A model generated the notes under the pieces. That model did no database searches and was not told the DNA's origin. It saw only the letters and a list, made by a program, of their open reading frames with translations. Below are positions 18,693 through 28,179 of a stretch of 64,000 bases of DNA, piece by piece. Within the stretch, counting starts at the first letter, position 1. Each line of letters opens with the position of its first letter. The stretch is from Mycobacterium lepraemurium (GTDB lineage Bacteria > Actinomycetota > Actinomycetes > Mycobacteriales > Mycobacteriaceae): the NCBI GenBank assembly GCA_002291465.1, contig CP021238.1:992001-1056000 (forward strand). Reading direction: 5' to 3'. The position numbers were made by a program, and so were the translations under genes.

Positions 18693-20276
18693 ATGAGCAC
18701 CGACGACTGGCGGGAAAACGCCAAAAGGCCGATCCGTCGCGCCTTGATCAGCGTGTACGACAAGACCGGTCTGGTCGAGCTTGCCCAGGGGCTGACCGAG
18801 GCGGGCGTGGAGATCGTCTCGACCGGTTCCACCGCGAAGGTCATTGCCGAGAAAGGCATTCCGGTGACCCGGGTCGAGGAGCTGACCGGTTTCCCCGAAG
18901 TGCTCGACGGCCGGGTCAAGACACTGCACCCGCGCGTGCACGCCGGACTGCTGGCGGATCTGCGCAAACCCGAACACGCCGCGGCGCTCGAGCAACTCGG
19001 CATCGCCGCCTTCGAACTCGTCGTCGTCAACCTGTATCCGTTCACTGAAACCGCCGGCTCCGGCGCCGGCATCGACGAATGCGTCGAACAGATCGACATC
19101 GGCGGCCCGTCGATGGTGCGGGCCGCCGCCAAGAACCACCCCAGCGTGGCGGTGGTCGTCGACCCACTCGGCTACGACGGGGTGCTCGCGGCTGTGCGCC
19201 ACGGCGGATTTACCCTCGCCGAGCGTAAAAGGCTGGCGGCGTTGGCGTTTCAACACACTGCCGACTACGACATCGCGGTGGCGACCTGGATGGAGTCGAC
19301 GCTGGCCCCCGAACATCCGCCGACCACCTTCCCGAAGTGGCTCGGCCGCAGCTGGCGCCGCTCGGCGATGCTGCGCTACGGCGAGAACCCGCACCAGCAG
19401 GCGTCGCTGTACAGCGACCCGGGTGCCTGGCTTGTCCTGCCGCAAGCCGAGCAGCTGCACGGAAAAGAGATGTCCTACAACAACTTCACCGATGCGGACG
19501 CGGCCTGGCGGGCGGCCTTCGACCATGAACAAACGTGTGTGGCAATCATCAAGCACGCCAACCCATGTGGGATCGCGATCTCGTCGACATCGGTCGCCGA
19601 CGCGCATCGCAAGGCCCACGAATGCGATCCGCTGAGCGCGTTCGGCGGCGTCATCGCCGCCAACACCGAAGTCAGCGTCGAGATGGCCGAATACGTCAGC
19701 ACCATCTTCACCGAGGTGATCATCGCCCCCGCGTATCAGCCCGCCGCCCTGGACATCCTGACCCGCAAGAAGAACATCCGGGTGCTGGTGGCGTCCGAGC
19801 CGCTGACCGGCGGCACCGAACTGCGCCCGATCAGCGGCGGGCTGCTGGTGCAGCAGCGCGACGAACTCGACGCGCACGGCGACAACCCGGTCAATTGGAC
19901 GCTGGCCACCGGGACACCCGCCGACCCGGCCACGCTGGCGGACCTGGTGTTCGCGTGGCGGGTGTGCCGCGCCGTCAAATCGAATGCCATCGTGATCGCC
20001 GCCGGCGGCGCTACCATCGGCGTCGGCATGGGCCAGGTGAACCGGGTCGACGCCGCCCGGCTGGCCGTCGAACGAGGTGGGGACCGGGTGCGCGGCGCGG
20101 TCGCGGCCTCGGATGCGTTCTTCCCGTTCCCCGACGGGCTCGAGACGCTCACCGGTGCCGGGGTGAAGGCCGTTGTGCACCCCGGGGGATCGGTGCGCGA
20201 CGACGAGGTGACCGCGGCCGCCGCCAACGCCGGCATCACGCTGTATCTCACCGGGGCGCGTCACTTCGCCCACTAG
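18693..20276 (+). CDS. purH: Bifunctional AICAR formyltransferase / IMP cyclohydrolase
   Basis: This catalyses the last two steps of de novo IMP synthesis. The N-terminal cyclohydrolase domain (about 1-200) has [22 protein letters not shown] and [13 protein letters not shown]. The C-terminal transformylase has [14 protein letters not shown], the catalytic Lys-His pair in IIKHANPCG and [11 protein letters not shown]. It has 527 residues from ATG 18693 (MSTDDW), as in M. tuberculosis. An ATG at 18672 overlapping the purN stop would add seven residues and is possible. purN-purH form an operon. The frame is intact. Confidence 0.96.
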   Translation: MSTDDWRENAKRPIRRALISVYDKTGLVELAQGLTEAGVEIVSTGSTAKVIAEKGIPVTRVEELTGFPEVLDGRVKTLHPRVHAGLLADLRKPEHAAALEQLGIAAFELVVVNLYPFTETAGSGAGIDECVEQIDIGGPSMVRAAAKNHPSVAVVVDPLGYDGVLAAVRHGGFTLAERKRLAALAFQHTADYDIAVATWMESTLAPEHPPTTFPKWLGRSWRRSAMLRYGENPHQQASLYSDPGAWLVLPQAEQLHGKEMSYNNFTDADAAWRAAFDHEQTCVAIIKHANPCGIAISSTSVADAHRKAHECDPLSAFGGVIAANTEVSVEMAEYVSTIFTEVIIAPAYQPAALDILTRKKNIRVLVASEPLTGGTELRPISGGLLVQQRDELDAHGDNPVNWTLATGTPADPATLADLVFAWRVCRAVKSNAIVIAAGGATIGVGMGQVNRVDAARLAVERGGDRVRGAVAASDAFFPFPDGLETLTGAGVKAVVHPGGSVRDDEVTAAAANAGITLYLTGARHFAH

Positions 20277-20411
20277 CGATTGGCCGCGATGCCGGTGATG
20301 GGGGTCACAAACGCGTCGATTCTAAGTACGATGCGTTCGGGGGGAGGACCCGACGGCCCCTGCGAGTTTCCTCCTTTCCTTTCGGGCGGTCGCGGATCGA
20401 CCTACCTTCCT

Positions 20412-20448
20412 TTTTCGATACACGGACGCCCTTTTCGATACACGGACG
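20412..20448 (+). repeat. Two tandem 17-bp copies in the lipoprotein leader
   Basis: TTTTCGATACACGGACG occurs at 20412-20428 and again at 20432-20448 (20-bp period). It lies 33 bp before the start of the LGFP lipoprotein gene. This looks like a recent duplication, or a double binding site in the promoter or leader. Confidence 0.7.
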
Positions 20449-20480
20449 GCTGGTCCCGTCCATTTTCGAGAGGAATTGAA

Positions 20481-21051
20481 ATGCGCGAGATTACGAAACG
20501 AACGGCTGCTTTCTCCGTTGCGCTTGCGGCCTTCGCGCTGATCGGTGGGGCGTGCAGCAAGTCGAACAATGCCGGGCAGACAACCAGCCCGGCGAGTTCG
20601 TCGGCGACCTCCTCGGCGACCGCGGGAACCTCGACGAGCGTGGCGCCGTCGGAAAGCACGGGCACCAGAGGCGCCCCGAGTTCGACGCAGATCAACGGCG
20701 CCAACGGCACCCCGTACACCGTCGAGAGGCCGATCTTGGCCAAGTACAACGCCCTCGACGACAAGGCGCGCAAGGACTTGGGCGCCCCGACGGGCAACGA
20801 GCAGAAGAACCCGGACGGCGGCGTCTACCAGCAATTCGACGGCGGCGTGATCGTGTCCAAGACACAGGCCTTACGTGGTGTGGGGCAAGATCCGCGACAA
20901 GTGGAACCAGCTGGGCGGGCCGCAGGGCCAGTTGGGTTACCCGACCAGCGACGAGGTGGACACCCCCGACGGCGCGAAGAAGTCGACGTTCGAGCACGGC
21001 ACCATCACCTGGAAGCCGGGTGACGCCGAGGCCACCGTCACCACCGGTTAG
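20481..21051 (+). pseudogene. LGFP-repeat lipoprotein, single-base frameshift
   Basis: The lipoprotein starts at ATG 20481 with MREITKRTAAFSVALAAFAL and a lipobox ending GGAC at about residue 26. A Ser/Thr-rich linker follows, then an LGFP-type domain whose distinctive motif is GGPQGQLGYPTSDE. The frame is lost at GCCTTACGTGG (20869-20879). One T too many at 20871-20872 turns the expected AYVVWGKIRDKWNQLG into a different frame; the rest reads correctly to the TAG at 21049-21051. LGFP domains occur in actinobacterial cell-wall proteins and are thought to bind envelope components. A perfect terminator hairpin follows. Confidence 0.8.
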
Positions 21052-21055
21052 GTAC

Positions 21056-21098
21056 GCCGCGAAGGCCGGGCGTCCCCACGATGCCCGGCCTTCGCGGC
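21056..21098 (+). terminator. Perfect 16-bp inverted repeat after the LGFP lipoprotein gene
   Basis: GCCGCGAAGGCCGGGC (21056-21071) and its exact complement (21083-21098) are separated by 11 nt, starting 5 nt after the stop. It is a very stable hairpin without U-tract, a likely terminator before the MoxR gene. Confidence 0.75.
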
Positions 21099-21156
21099 GG
21101 CACGCAGTGAACGCCCTTCGGATGACGCGTCTGGGTGCTCGTCGTAGCGTGGAGTG

Positions 21157-22548
21157 GTGACGTCACCGAGCAACCTGCCCCGCACCGTCGGCGAATTGCG
21201 TGCCGCCGGGCATCGTGAACGGGGAGTCAAGCAGGAAATCCGCGAGAATCTGCTGGCCCGCCTCGCCGAAGGCGGCGACGGTGAGGCCATCTGGCCGGGC
21301 ATCCTGGGATTCGACGACACCGTCCTGCCTCAGCTGGAGCGGGCGCTGATCGCCGGCCACGACTTCGTGCTACTCGGTGAGCGCGGCCAGGGCAAGACCC
21401 GGCTGCTGCGCGCGCTGGTCGGCCTGTTCGACGAGTGGACGCCCGTGATCGCCGGGGCCGAACTGGGCGAGCACCCGTATTCGCCGATCACGCCGGAGTC
21501 CATCCGCAAGGCCGCCACGCTGGGTGACGACCTGCCGGTGGAGTGGAAGCACCGCAGCGAGCGCTACACCGAAAAACTGGCCACCCCGGACACCAGCGTC
21601 GCCGACCTGGTCGGCGACATCGACCCGATCAAGGTCGCCGAGGGCCGCAGCCTCGGGGACCCGGAGACCATCGCCTACGGGCTGATCCCCCGGGCGCACC
21701 GTGGCATCGTCGCCGTCAACGAGCTCCCCGACCTCGCCGAGCGCATCCAGGTGTCGATGCTCAACGTGATGGAGGAACGCGACATCCAGGTCCGCGGCTA
21801 CACGCTACGGCTGCCGCTGGACGTGCTGGTGGTGGCCAGCGCCAACCCGGAGGACTACACCAACCGGGGCCGCATCATCACTCCGCTCAAGGACCGCTTC
21901 GGCGCCGAGATCCGCACCCACTACCCGCTCGAGTTGTCCGCGGAAGTCGGCGTGATCGCGCAGGAAGCGCACCTGTCCGCCCACGTCCCCGACTACCTGA
22001 TGCAGATCATCGCGCGGTTCGCGCGTTACCTGCGCGAGTCCAACTCCGTCGACCAGCGGTCCGGAGTGTCGGCGCGGTTCGCGATCGCGGCCTCCGAAAC
22101 CGTCGCGGCCGCGGCCCGGCACCGCGGCGCCGTGCTGGGCGAGACGGATCCGGTGGCCCGGGTCGTCGACCTGGGCACGGTGATCGACGTGCTGCGCGGC
22201 AAGCTGGAATTCGAGTCCGGCGAGGAAGGCCGCGAGCAGGCGGTGCTCGAGCACTTGTTGCGCCGCGCGACCGCCGACACCGCGTCGCGGGTGCTGGGCG
22301 GCATCGACGTCGGTTCCCTGGTGGCCGCGGTCGAGGGCGGCTCGGCGGTGACGACGGGTGAGCGGGTGTCGGCCAAGGATGTGCTGGCGGCGATCCCCAG
22401 CCTGCCGGTGGTGGACAAGATCGCCGACAAGCTGCACGCCCGCTCGGAGGGCGAACGCGCCGCGGCGCTCGAACTTGCGCTGGAGGCACTGTATTTGGCC
22501 AAGCGAATCGACAAGGTGTCCGGGGAGGGCCAGACCGTCTATGGCTAA
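21157..22548 (+). CDS. MoxR/magnesium-chelatase-type AAA+ ATPase (Rv0958-like)
   Basis: This AAA+ ATPase has about 463 residues: Walker A GERGQGKTRLL near 72, Walker B in IVAVNELPDL, sensor-like VVASANPEDYTNRGRIITP and arginine-finger region DRFGAEIRTHYPLE. Proteins of this group usually act as chaperones with a von Willebrand A partner, and that partner gene follows with an 8-bp overlap. It is annotated in M. tuberculosis as a possible magnesium chelatase, but there is no tetrapyrrole context here, so a chaperone role is preferred. The start may be either of two adjacent GTG codons (21154 or 21157). The frame is intact. Confidence 0.9.
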   Translation: MTSPSNLPRTVGELRAAGHRERGVKQEIRENLLARLAEGGDGEAIWPGILGFDDTVLPQLERALIAGHDFVLLGERGQGKTRLLRALVGLFDEWTPVIAGAELGEHPYSPITPESIRKAATLGDDLPVEWKHRSERYTEKLATPDTSVADLVGDIDPIKVAEGRSLGDPETIAYGLIPRAHRGIVAVNELPDLAERIQVSMLNVMEERDIQVRGYTLRLPLDVLVVASANPEDYTNRGRIITPLKDRFGAEIRTHYPLELSAEVGVIAQEAHLSAHVPDYLMQIIARFARYLRESNSVDQRSGVSARFAIAASETVAAAARHRGAVLGETDPVARVVDLGTVIDVLRGKLEFESGEEGREQAVLEHLLRRATADTASRVLGGIDVGSLVAAVEGGSAVTTGERVSAKDVLAAIPSLPVVDKIADKLHARSEGERAAALELALEALYLAKRIDKVSGEGQTVYG

Positions 22549-24526
22549 CAGGGGCCAATCGTCGCGATACTCGGCGTACACCGGCGGACCCGACCCGCTG
22601 GCGCCGCCGGTGGATCTGCGGGAGGCGCTCGAACAAATCGGCCAGGACGTGATGGCCGGCACCTCGCCGCGCCGTGCCCTCTCCGAGCTGCTGCGGCGCG
22701 GCACCAAGAACATGCCCGGCGCCGACCGGCTGGCCGCCGAGGCCAACCGGCGACGACGGGAGTTGTTGCGCCGCAATAATTTAGACGGATCTCTGCAGGA
22801 GATCAAGAAGCTGCTGGACGAGGCTGTGCTGGCCGAACGCAAGGAGCTGGCCCGCGCGCTCGACGATGACGCCCGGTTCGGCGAACTGCAGCTCGATGCG
22901 TTGCCGGCGTCGCCTGCCAAGGCCGTGCAGGAGCTTTCCGAATACAACTGGCGCAGCAGCGAGGCGCGTGAAAAGTACGACCAGATCAAGGATCTGCTCG
23001 GGCGCGAGATGCTGGACCAACGCTTCGCGGGCATGAAGCAGGCGCTGCAGGGCGCCACCGATGAGGACCGTCAGCGGGTCAGCGACATGCTGAACGACCT
23101 CAACGACCTGCTGGACAAGCACGCCAAAGGCCAAGACTCCCAGCAGGACTTCGACGACTTCATGGCCAAGCACGGCGAGTTCTTCCCGGAGAGCCCGCGC
23201 AATGTCGAGGAGCTGCTGGATTCGTTGGCCAAGCGCGCCGCCGCCGCGCAGCGGTTCCACAACAGCCTCAGCGCCGAGCAGCGCGCCGAGCTGGATGCCT
23301 TGGTGCAGCAGGCTTTCGGCTCGCCCGACCTGATGCAGGCGCTGAACCGGCTCGACGCGTATCTGCAGGCGGCGCGGCCCGGCGAGGACTGGGGCGGGTC
23401 CGAGCAGTTCTCCGGCGACAACCCGTTCGGCATGGGCGAGGGCACCCAGGCGCTGGCCGACATCGCCGAGCTGGAGCAACTGGCCGAGCAGCTCTCGCAG
23501 AGCTACCCGGGCGCCACCATGGATGACGTCGATCTGGACGCGCTGGTACGCCAACTCGGCGACGAGGCGGCCGTCGACACCCGCACGCTCGCCGAGCTGG
23601 AACGGGCGCTGGTCAATCAGGGCTTTTTGGACCGCGGGTCCGACGGCCAGTGGCGACTGTCGCCGAAGGCCATGCGCCGCCTGGGTGAGATGGCGTTAAG
23701 CTATGTGGCACAACAGTTTTCCGGCCGCCGCGGTGAACGTGACCACCGGCGCGCGGGGGCGGCCGGCGAACTCACCGGCGCCACCCGGCCCTGGCAGTTC
23801 GGTGACACCGAGCCGTGGAACATCTCCCGCACCCTGACCAACGCCGTGCTGCGCCAAGCCGGGACTGCCACTCTGGACGGCCCGGACGGGTGGTTGAAGA
23901 TCACCGTCGACGACGTCGAGGTCTCCGAAACCGAGACGCGCACGCAGGCCGCGGTCGCGCTGTTGGTGGACACGTCGTTCTCGATGGTGATGGAGAACCG
24001 CTGGCTGCCGATGAAGCAGACGGCGCTGGCGCTCAACCATCTGGTGTGCACCCGGTTTCGTTCGGATGCTTTGCAGATCATTGCTTTTGGCCGCTACGCC
24101 CGGACGGTGACCGCCGCCGAGCTGACCGGGCTGGAGGGTGTGTACGAGCAGGGCACCAATCTGCATCACGCGCTGGCGCTGGCGGGCCGGCATCTGCGTC
24201 GCCACCCCAACGCGCAGCCCGTGGTGCTGGTGGTCACCGACGGTGAACCGACCGCGAACCTGGAGGACTTCGAGGGCGAGGGCACGACCGTGTTCTTCGA
24301 CTACCCCCCGCACCCGCGGACTATCGCGCACACCGTGCGCGGCTTCGACGAGATGGCACGGCTGGGGGCGCAGATCACCATCTTCCGGCTGGGCAGCGAC
24401 CCCGGCCTGGCTCGGTTCATCGACCAGGTGGCGCGGCGCGTCGAGGGGCGCGTGGTGGTGCCCGACCTCGACGGATTGGGAGCGGCCGTGGTGGGCGACT
24501 ACCTGCGGTCCCGGCGGCGTCGATAG
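22541..24526 (+). CDS. Von Willebrand factor A domain protein, partner of the MoxR ATPase (Rv0959-like)
   Basis: The protein has 661 residues. Residues 1-440 are helical and rich in Glu, Gln and Arg, with probable coiled coil. The C-terminal VWA domain carries the MIDAS metal site: DTSFSM near residue 470, a Thr in the EQGTNLHHAL stretch, and VVLVVTDGEP. The ATG at 22541 overlaps the end of the MoxR gene, so they are translationally coupled. MoxR-VWA pairs act in maturation or metal insertion of target proteins; the target is unknown here. The frame is intact. Confidence 0.9.
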   Translation: MANRGQSSRYSAYTGGPDPLAPPVDLREALEQIGQDVMAGTSPRRALSELLRRGTKNMPGADRLAAEANRRRRELLRRNNLDGSLQEIKKLLDEAVLAERKELARALDDDARFGELQLDALPASPAKAVQELSEYNWRSSEAREKYDQIKDLLGREMLDQRFAGMKQALQGATDEDRQRVSDMLNDLNDLLDKHAKGQDSQQDFDDFMAKHGEFFPESPRNVEELLDSLAKRAAAAQRFHNSLSAEQRAELDALVQQAFGSPDLMQALNRLDAYLQAARPGEDWGGSEQFSGDNPFGMGEGTQALADIAELEQLAEQLSQSYPGATMDDVDLDALVRQLGDEAAVDTRTLAELERALVNQGFLDRGSDGQWRLSPKAMRRLGEMALSYVAQQFSGRRGERDHRRAGAAGELTGATRPWQFGDTEPWNISRTLTNAVLRQAGTATLDGPDGWLKITVDDVEVSETETRTQAAVALLVDTSFSMVMENRWLPMKQTALALNHLVCTRFRSDALQIIAFGRYARTVTAAELTGLEGVYEQGTNLHHALALAGRHLRRHPNAQPVVLVVTDGEPTANLEDFEGEGTTVFFDYPPHPRTIAHTVRGFDEMARLGAQITIFRLGSDPGLARFIDQVARRVEGRVVVPDLDGLGAAVVGDYLRSRRRR

Positions 24527-24574
24527 CGACGCCGGTCGCGCGACTGAGTTTGACTGTGAAGGAGGAAAACGCGG

Positions 24575-25423
24575 GTGAGCAAGGTTCCGACGATCGAACT
24601 CAACGACGGTGCGCGCATCCCGCAGCTCGGCTTCGGCGTGTATCAGATCAAGTCCGACGAGACCGCCGCGGCGGTGCGGGCAGCTCTGGACATCGGATAC
24701 CGCCACATCGACGCCGCCGAAATGTACGGCAACGAACGGGAAGTCGCTCAGGGTATTCGCGACGCCGGGCTGGATCGATCCGAGGTTTTCGTCACCAGCA
24801 AGCTCAACAACGGATTTCACGAACCTGACACCGCGCGCCGGGCATTCGATGCCACGCTGAACGCCTTGGGCTCCGACTACGTCGACCTGTTTCTGATCCA
24901 CTGGCCGCTGCCCACGCTGTACGGCGGCGACTTCGTTTCCACCTGGCGGGTTTTGGAGGAGTTCGCCCGCGACGGTCGTGCCCGCAGCATCGGTGTCTCG
25001 AATTTCCAAGTCGCACACCTGGAGCGGCTCGCCGCCGAAACCGACACCGTGCCCGCCGTCAACCAGGTCGAGGTGCATCCCTACTTCACCAACGAGAAGG
25101 TCCGCGGCTACGCCCGCGAGCACGGCATCGCGATCGAGGCGTGGTCGCCCATCGCGCAGGGCGACGTGCTCGGCGACGTGGTCATCAACCGCATCGTCGA
25201 CGGTCTCGGCCGCACCGCCGCGCAGGTTGTGCTGCGCTGGCACATCCAGCGCGGCGACATCGTCTTTCCCAAGACGGTCAACCCGGATCGGATGAAATCG
25301 AACTTCGAACTGTTCGACTTCGAGCTGGACGAGCGCGCGATGGAGGCGATCTCGGCGCTGGAACGCGGGGAATCCGGGCGACGCGGCCCCAACCCGGACA
25401 CCTTCGACTACATACCGCGCTGA
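24575..25423 (+). CDS. Aldo/keto reductase
   Basis: This is an NADPH-dependent carbonyl reductase of the AKR superfamily, 282 residues. The catalytic Asp is in YRHIDAAEMYGNE, the Tyr in the same segment, the Lys in VTSKLNN and the His in DLFLIHWPLP. The cofactor tail IVFPKTVNPDRMKSNFELFDF is typical of the 2,5-diketo-gluconate reductase-like group. It starts at GTG 24575 behind GAAGGAGG. In H37Rv other genes occupy the place after Rv0959, so this is an accessory gene in the wider mycobacterial set. A hairpin terminates it. The substrate is not predictable. Confidence 0.9.
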   Translation: MSKVPTIELNDGARIPQLGFGVYQIKSDETAAAVRAALDIGYRHIDAAEMYGNEREVAQGIRDAGLDRSEVFVTSKLNNGFHEPDTARRAFDATLNALGSDYVDLFLIHWPLPTLYGGDFVSTWRVLEEFARDGRARSIGVSNFQVAHLERLAAETDTVPAVNQVEVHPYFTNEKVRGYAREHGIAIEAWSPIAQGDVLGDVVINRIVDGLGRTAAQVVLRWHIQRGDIVFPKTVNPDRMKSNFELFDFELDERAMEAISALERGESGRRGPNPDTFDYIPR

Positions 25424-25425
25424 CG

Positions 25426-25448
25426 GCGCAGCACCAAAAAGGCTGCGC
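25426..25448. terminator. 7-bp hairpin between convergent genes
   Basis: GCGCAGC-accaaaaag-GCTGCGC starts two bases after the stop of the aldo/keto reductase gene and could serve both it and the leftward DUF1707 gene. Confidence 0.55.
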
Positions 25449-25483
25449 GGCAGTCCTTTTCGACGCCTACAGGAAATGCTCTC

Positions 25484-26086
25484 CTAGGTCCGTGCCCGGC
25501 GCGCCTTGCGCCTGATGCCAACCCCGCCCCACAGCGAGAAGCCACGGATGTGCACCGTCGGCGCGCCCGGAGTGCCCTGGCCGGGGACGTCGCGGTCGAA
25601 GTTTCCCATCACGCCGTGGCCGTGCACCTCGACGTTGACCTCCGGCGGCAGCAAAATGCTTTGTACGCCCATGATGGACATCGCGTGGATGTCGACCTCG
25701 GTCGAGGTGAAGTCGGCGTAGCGCAGATCGACCACGCCGCTGCCCCACAGGGTGAAGGTGGTCAGCTTCTTCGGTACGTTCCACCGGCCGCGCCGCTCGA
25801 AGCCGCTCAACAAGGCCAGCAGGAGCGTCGAGGGCGCCGGATTCGGTTTGCCGCCGCGGCACGGGCCGATCGGCGCGCTGGGCAGATCGGCCCGCAGCTG
25901 ATCGAGTTCCTCGTACGTTTTGGCCGCATAAGCCCTGGTCAGGCGGTCTTCATAGTCGTTGAGCTGCAGCCGGCCCTGCTCGGCCGCATATGCCAGCAAC
26001 TGTGCAATCTGTATGCGATCAGTATCGGCGGCGCGCGACGGCTCGTCGCGCGTATCCTCCGCATCCCGTTGCGTTGAGTTGCTCAT
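25484..26086 (-). CDS. DUF1707 protein (Rv0966c-like)
   Basis: The protein has 200 residues from ATG 26086 (MSNSTQRDAE); upstream in-frame codons are not conserved. The N-terminal DUF1707 motif reads RIQIAQLLAYAAEQGRL, then DYEDRLTRAYAAKTYEELDQL. Such domains are actinobacterial, often at the N-terminus of membrane or cell-wall-active-sensor proteins. The second half (FTLWGSGVVDLRYADF, SIMGVQSILLPPEVNVEVHG, FSLWGGVGIRRK) has a beta-repeat pattern like the cell-wall-active antibiotics response domain. The basic C-terminus is RRKARRART. The function is unknown. The frame is intact. Confidence 0.85.
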   Translation of the reverse strand: MSNSTQRDAEDTRDEPSRAADTDRIQIAQLLAYAAEQGRLQLNDYEDRLTRAYAAKTYEELDQLRADLPSAPIGPCRGGKPNPAPSTLLLALLSGFERRGRWNVPKKLTTFTLWGSGVVDLRYADFTSTEVDIHAMSIMGVQSILLPPEVNVEVHGHGVMGNFDRDVPGQGTPGAPTVHIRGFSLWGGVGIRRKARRART

Positions 26087-26219
26087 CACCCACGATCCTA
26101 CGACGTCCAGCTTTTGCTGCAAGAGGATTGGCTAAACTGCAACCTTGCACCGGCTCGCGACGCCGCGCGGCCCACCCGGCCGGATCCCCTGTTTGACATC
26201 TGGCTAACTTATCGGCTGG

Positions 26220-27009
26220 CTAACTCGTCCAGTTGGGTGACCGCTTCTCCAGGAACGCCAGCATGCCTTCGCGGGCTTCGTCGGACACGAACAGCCGGGC
26301 GGATTCCTCGGCCAGCCGCTCGGCGTCCTGGTCGAAGCGCTCCAGCACCGCGGCGGTGGTCAGTGCCTTGGACGCCGCGAGGCCCTGCGGCGAACCGCGG
26401 CCCACGTCGGCGACGAGTTGGTCGACCGCGGCGTCGACGTCCTCGGCGGCCATGGTGATCAACTCGATCTCCTCGGCCCGCCGGGCGTCGAACTTCTCGC
26501 CGGTCAGGTAGTAGCGCGCGGCCGCGCGCGCCGACAGCTTCGGCAGCAGCGTCAGCGAGATGATGGCCGGGGCGACGCCGATCCGCGCCTCGGTCAGCGC
26601 GAAGCTGCTGCGCGGGCCGGCGACCGCGATGTCGCAGGGGCCCACCAAGCCGAACCCGTCGGCCCGGACGTGGCCGTCGATCGCGGCGATCACCGGCAGT
26701 CGGGATTCGACGATGGCGCGCATCAGGGCGGCCATCTCCTGGGCCCGCTCGACGGCCGTGTCGTAGGCCGACGAGGACGACCTGCCGGACCCGGCCTCGC
26801 TGAGATCCACACCCGCGCAGAAGGTGCCGCCGTTATGGTCCAGCACCACCACCCGCACCGCCGGATCCGACGAGGCCGCGCAGCCCCTGATGCAACTGGC
26901 TGACCAGCGCGCTGGACAGCGCGTTGCGGTTGTGCGGTGAGTTCAGCGTCAGCCGCGCCACCGAACCGCCGGTGGCGGCGGGGCCGGCGTAGTCGACCAG
27001 GGCGTCCAT
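26220..27009 (-). pseudogene. echA7: Enoyl-CoA hydratase EchA7, two-base deletion
   Basis: This crotonase-fold protein is the last gene of the acyl-CoA operon. The start MDALVDYAGPAATGGSV overlaps the region just after fadE12. The frame breaks near 26877, where CGCGCG has lost one CG. The second part then reads AASSDPAVRVVVLDHNGGTFCAGVDLSEAG and ADGFGLVGPCDIAVAG to the end at 26220. The usual oxyanion-hole GG is DG in this copy (HVRADGFG), a second sign of decay. With the shift the product would stop after about 45 native residues. The expected role is hydration of a branched-chain or terpenoid enoyl-CoA. Confidence 0.85.
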
Positions 27010-27013
27010 TGTC

Positions 27014-28179
27014 TCAGTAGCTGCGGGGCAGGCCCAGCGAGGTCTGGGCGACGAAGCTGAGCACCATCTCTCGGCTGACCGGGGCGATGCGGCCCAGCCG
27101 GGCCGAGGCCAGCATGGCGGCCACACCGTACTCCTTGGTGAGGCCGTTGTCGCCCATCGACTGCACCGCCTGGTCGACCGAGCGGGTAGCCGCCTCGGCC
27201 GCAGCATATTTGGCCATGTTGGCGGACTCGGCCCGCCCATGTCGTTGCCGGCGTCATACAGGGTGGTCGCCTTCTGCATCATCAGCTTGGCGAGTTCGAC
27301 CTCGATGTGGCACTGCGCCAACGGATGTGACAGGCCCTGGTGCGCGCCGACCGGGGTGCCCCACACCTGGCGGGTCTTGACGTATTCGGCGGCCCGGGCC
27401 AGCGCGAACCGGCCCATCCCGACGGAGCTGGCCGCGCCCATGATGCGTTCGGGGTTGAGCCCGGCGAAAAGCTGTGCGATCGCGGCGTCTTCGGCGCCGA
27501 TGAGCGCATCCGACGGCAGCCGCACGTCGTCGAGGAAGACCTGGAACTGGTGTTCTGGGCTGATCAATTCCATCTCGATCGGTGTGGCGCTGAAACCGGG
27601 CGCATCGGTCGGCACCACGAACAGCGCGGGCCGCAGCTTGCCGGTCTTTGCCTCCTCGGTGCGGGCCACCACCAGCACCGCCTGCGCCTGATCGATGCCG
27701 GAAATGAAAACCTTCTGGCCCTTGAGGATCCAGTCACCGCCGTCGCGGCGGGCGGTGGTGGTGATCTTGTGCGAGTTGGACCCGGCGTCGGGTTCGGTGA
27801 TGGCGAACGCCATTGTCAGCGTGCCGTCGGCGATCCCGGGAAGCCAGCGCTTCTTCTGTTCCTCGGTGCCGAACTTGCTGATGATGGTGCTGTTGATGGC
27901 CGGCGACACCACCATCAACAGCAGCGCGCTGCCCGCGGCCGCCATCTCCTCCATCACCAGCGACAGCTCGTACATTCCGGCGCCGCCGACGCCGTACTCC
28001 TCGGGCAGGTTCACCCCAAGGAAGCCGAGTTTGCCTGCCTCGGACCACAATTTGTTGGTGTGCTCGTGGGCGCGGGCCTTCCGCAGGTAGTACTCGCTGC
28101 CGTAGTTGGATGCCCACTCGGCTACCGCCTTACGCAACGCCTGACGCTCTTCGTTTTCGATGAAGCTGCTGTCGGTCAC
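27014..28179 (-). pseudogene. fadE12: Acyl-CoA dehydrogenase FadE12, single-base frameshift
   Basis: This is an FAD-dependent acyl-CoA dehydrogenase of 388 residues. It begins MTDSSFIENEERQALRKAV at GTG 28179, four bases overlapping the accA2 stop. Substrate and flavin motifs are MAFAITEPDAGSNSHKI and WGTPVGAHQGLSHPLAQ. The frame is lost near 27234: one C is missing in the codons for GGPESANMAK. The last 67 residues (YAAAEAATRSVDQAVQSMGDNG onward), which include the region of the catalytic base, are in another frame. It belongs to the same catabolic operon as accD2. Confidence 0.88.

Noticed and set aside
18525..20273. 582-residue minus-strand frame opposite purH
   Set aside because: Antisense shadow; purH motifs explain the sequence fully.
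22541..24526. Cobaltochelatase CobT-like role for the VWA protein, suggested by cobF in the window
   Set aside because: cobF is more than 20 kb away, and MoxR-VWA pairs without chelatase large subunit are common; no CobN nearby.
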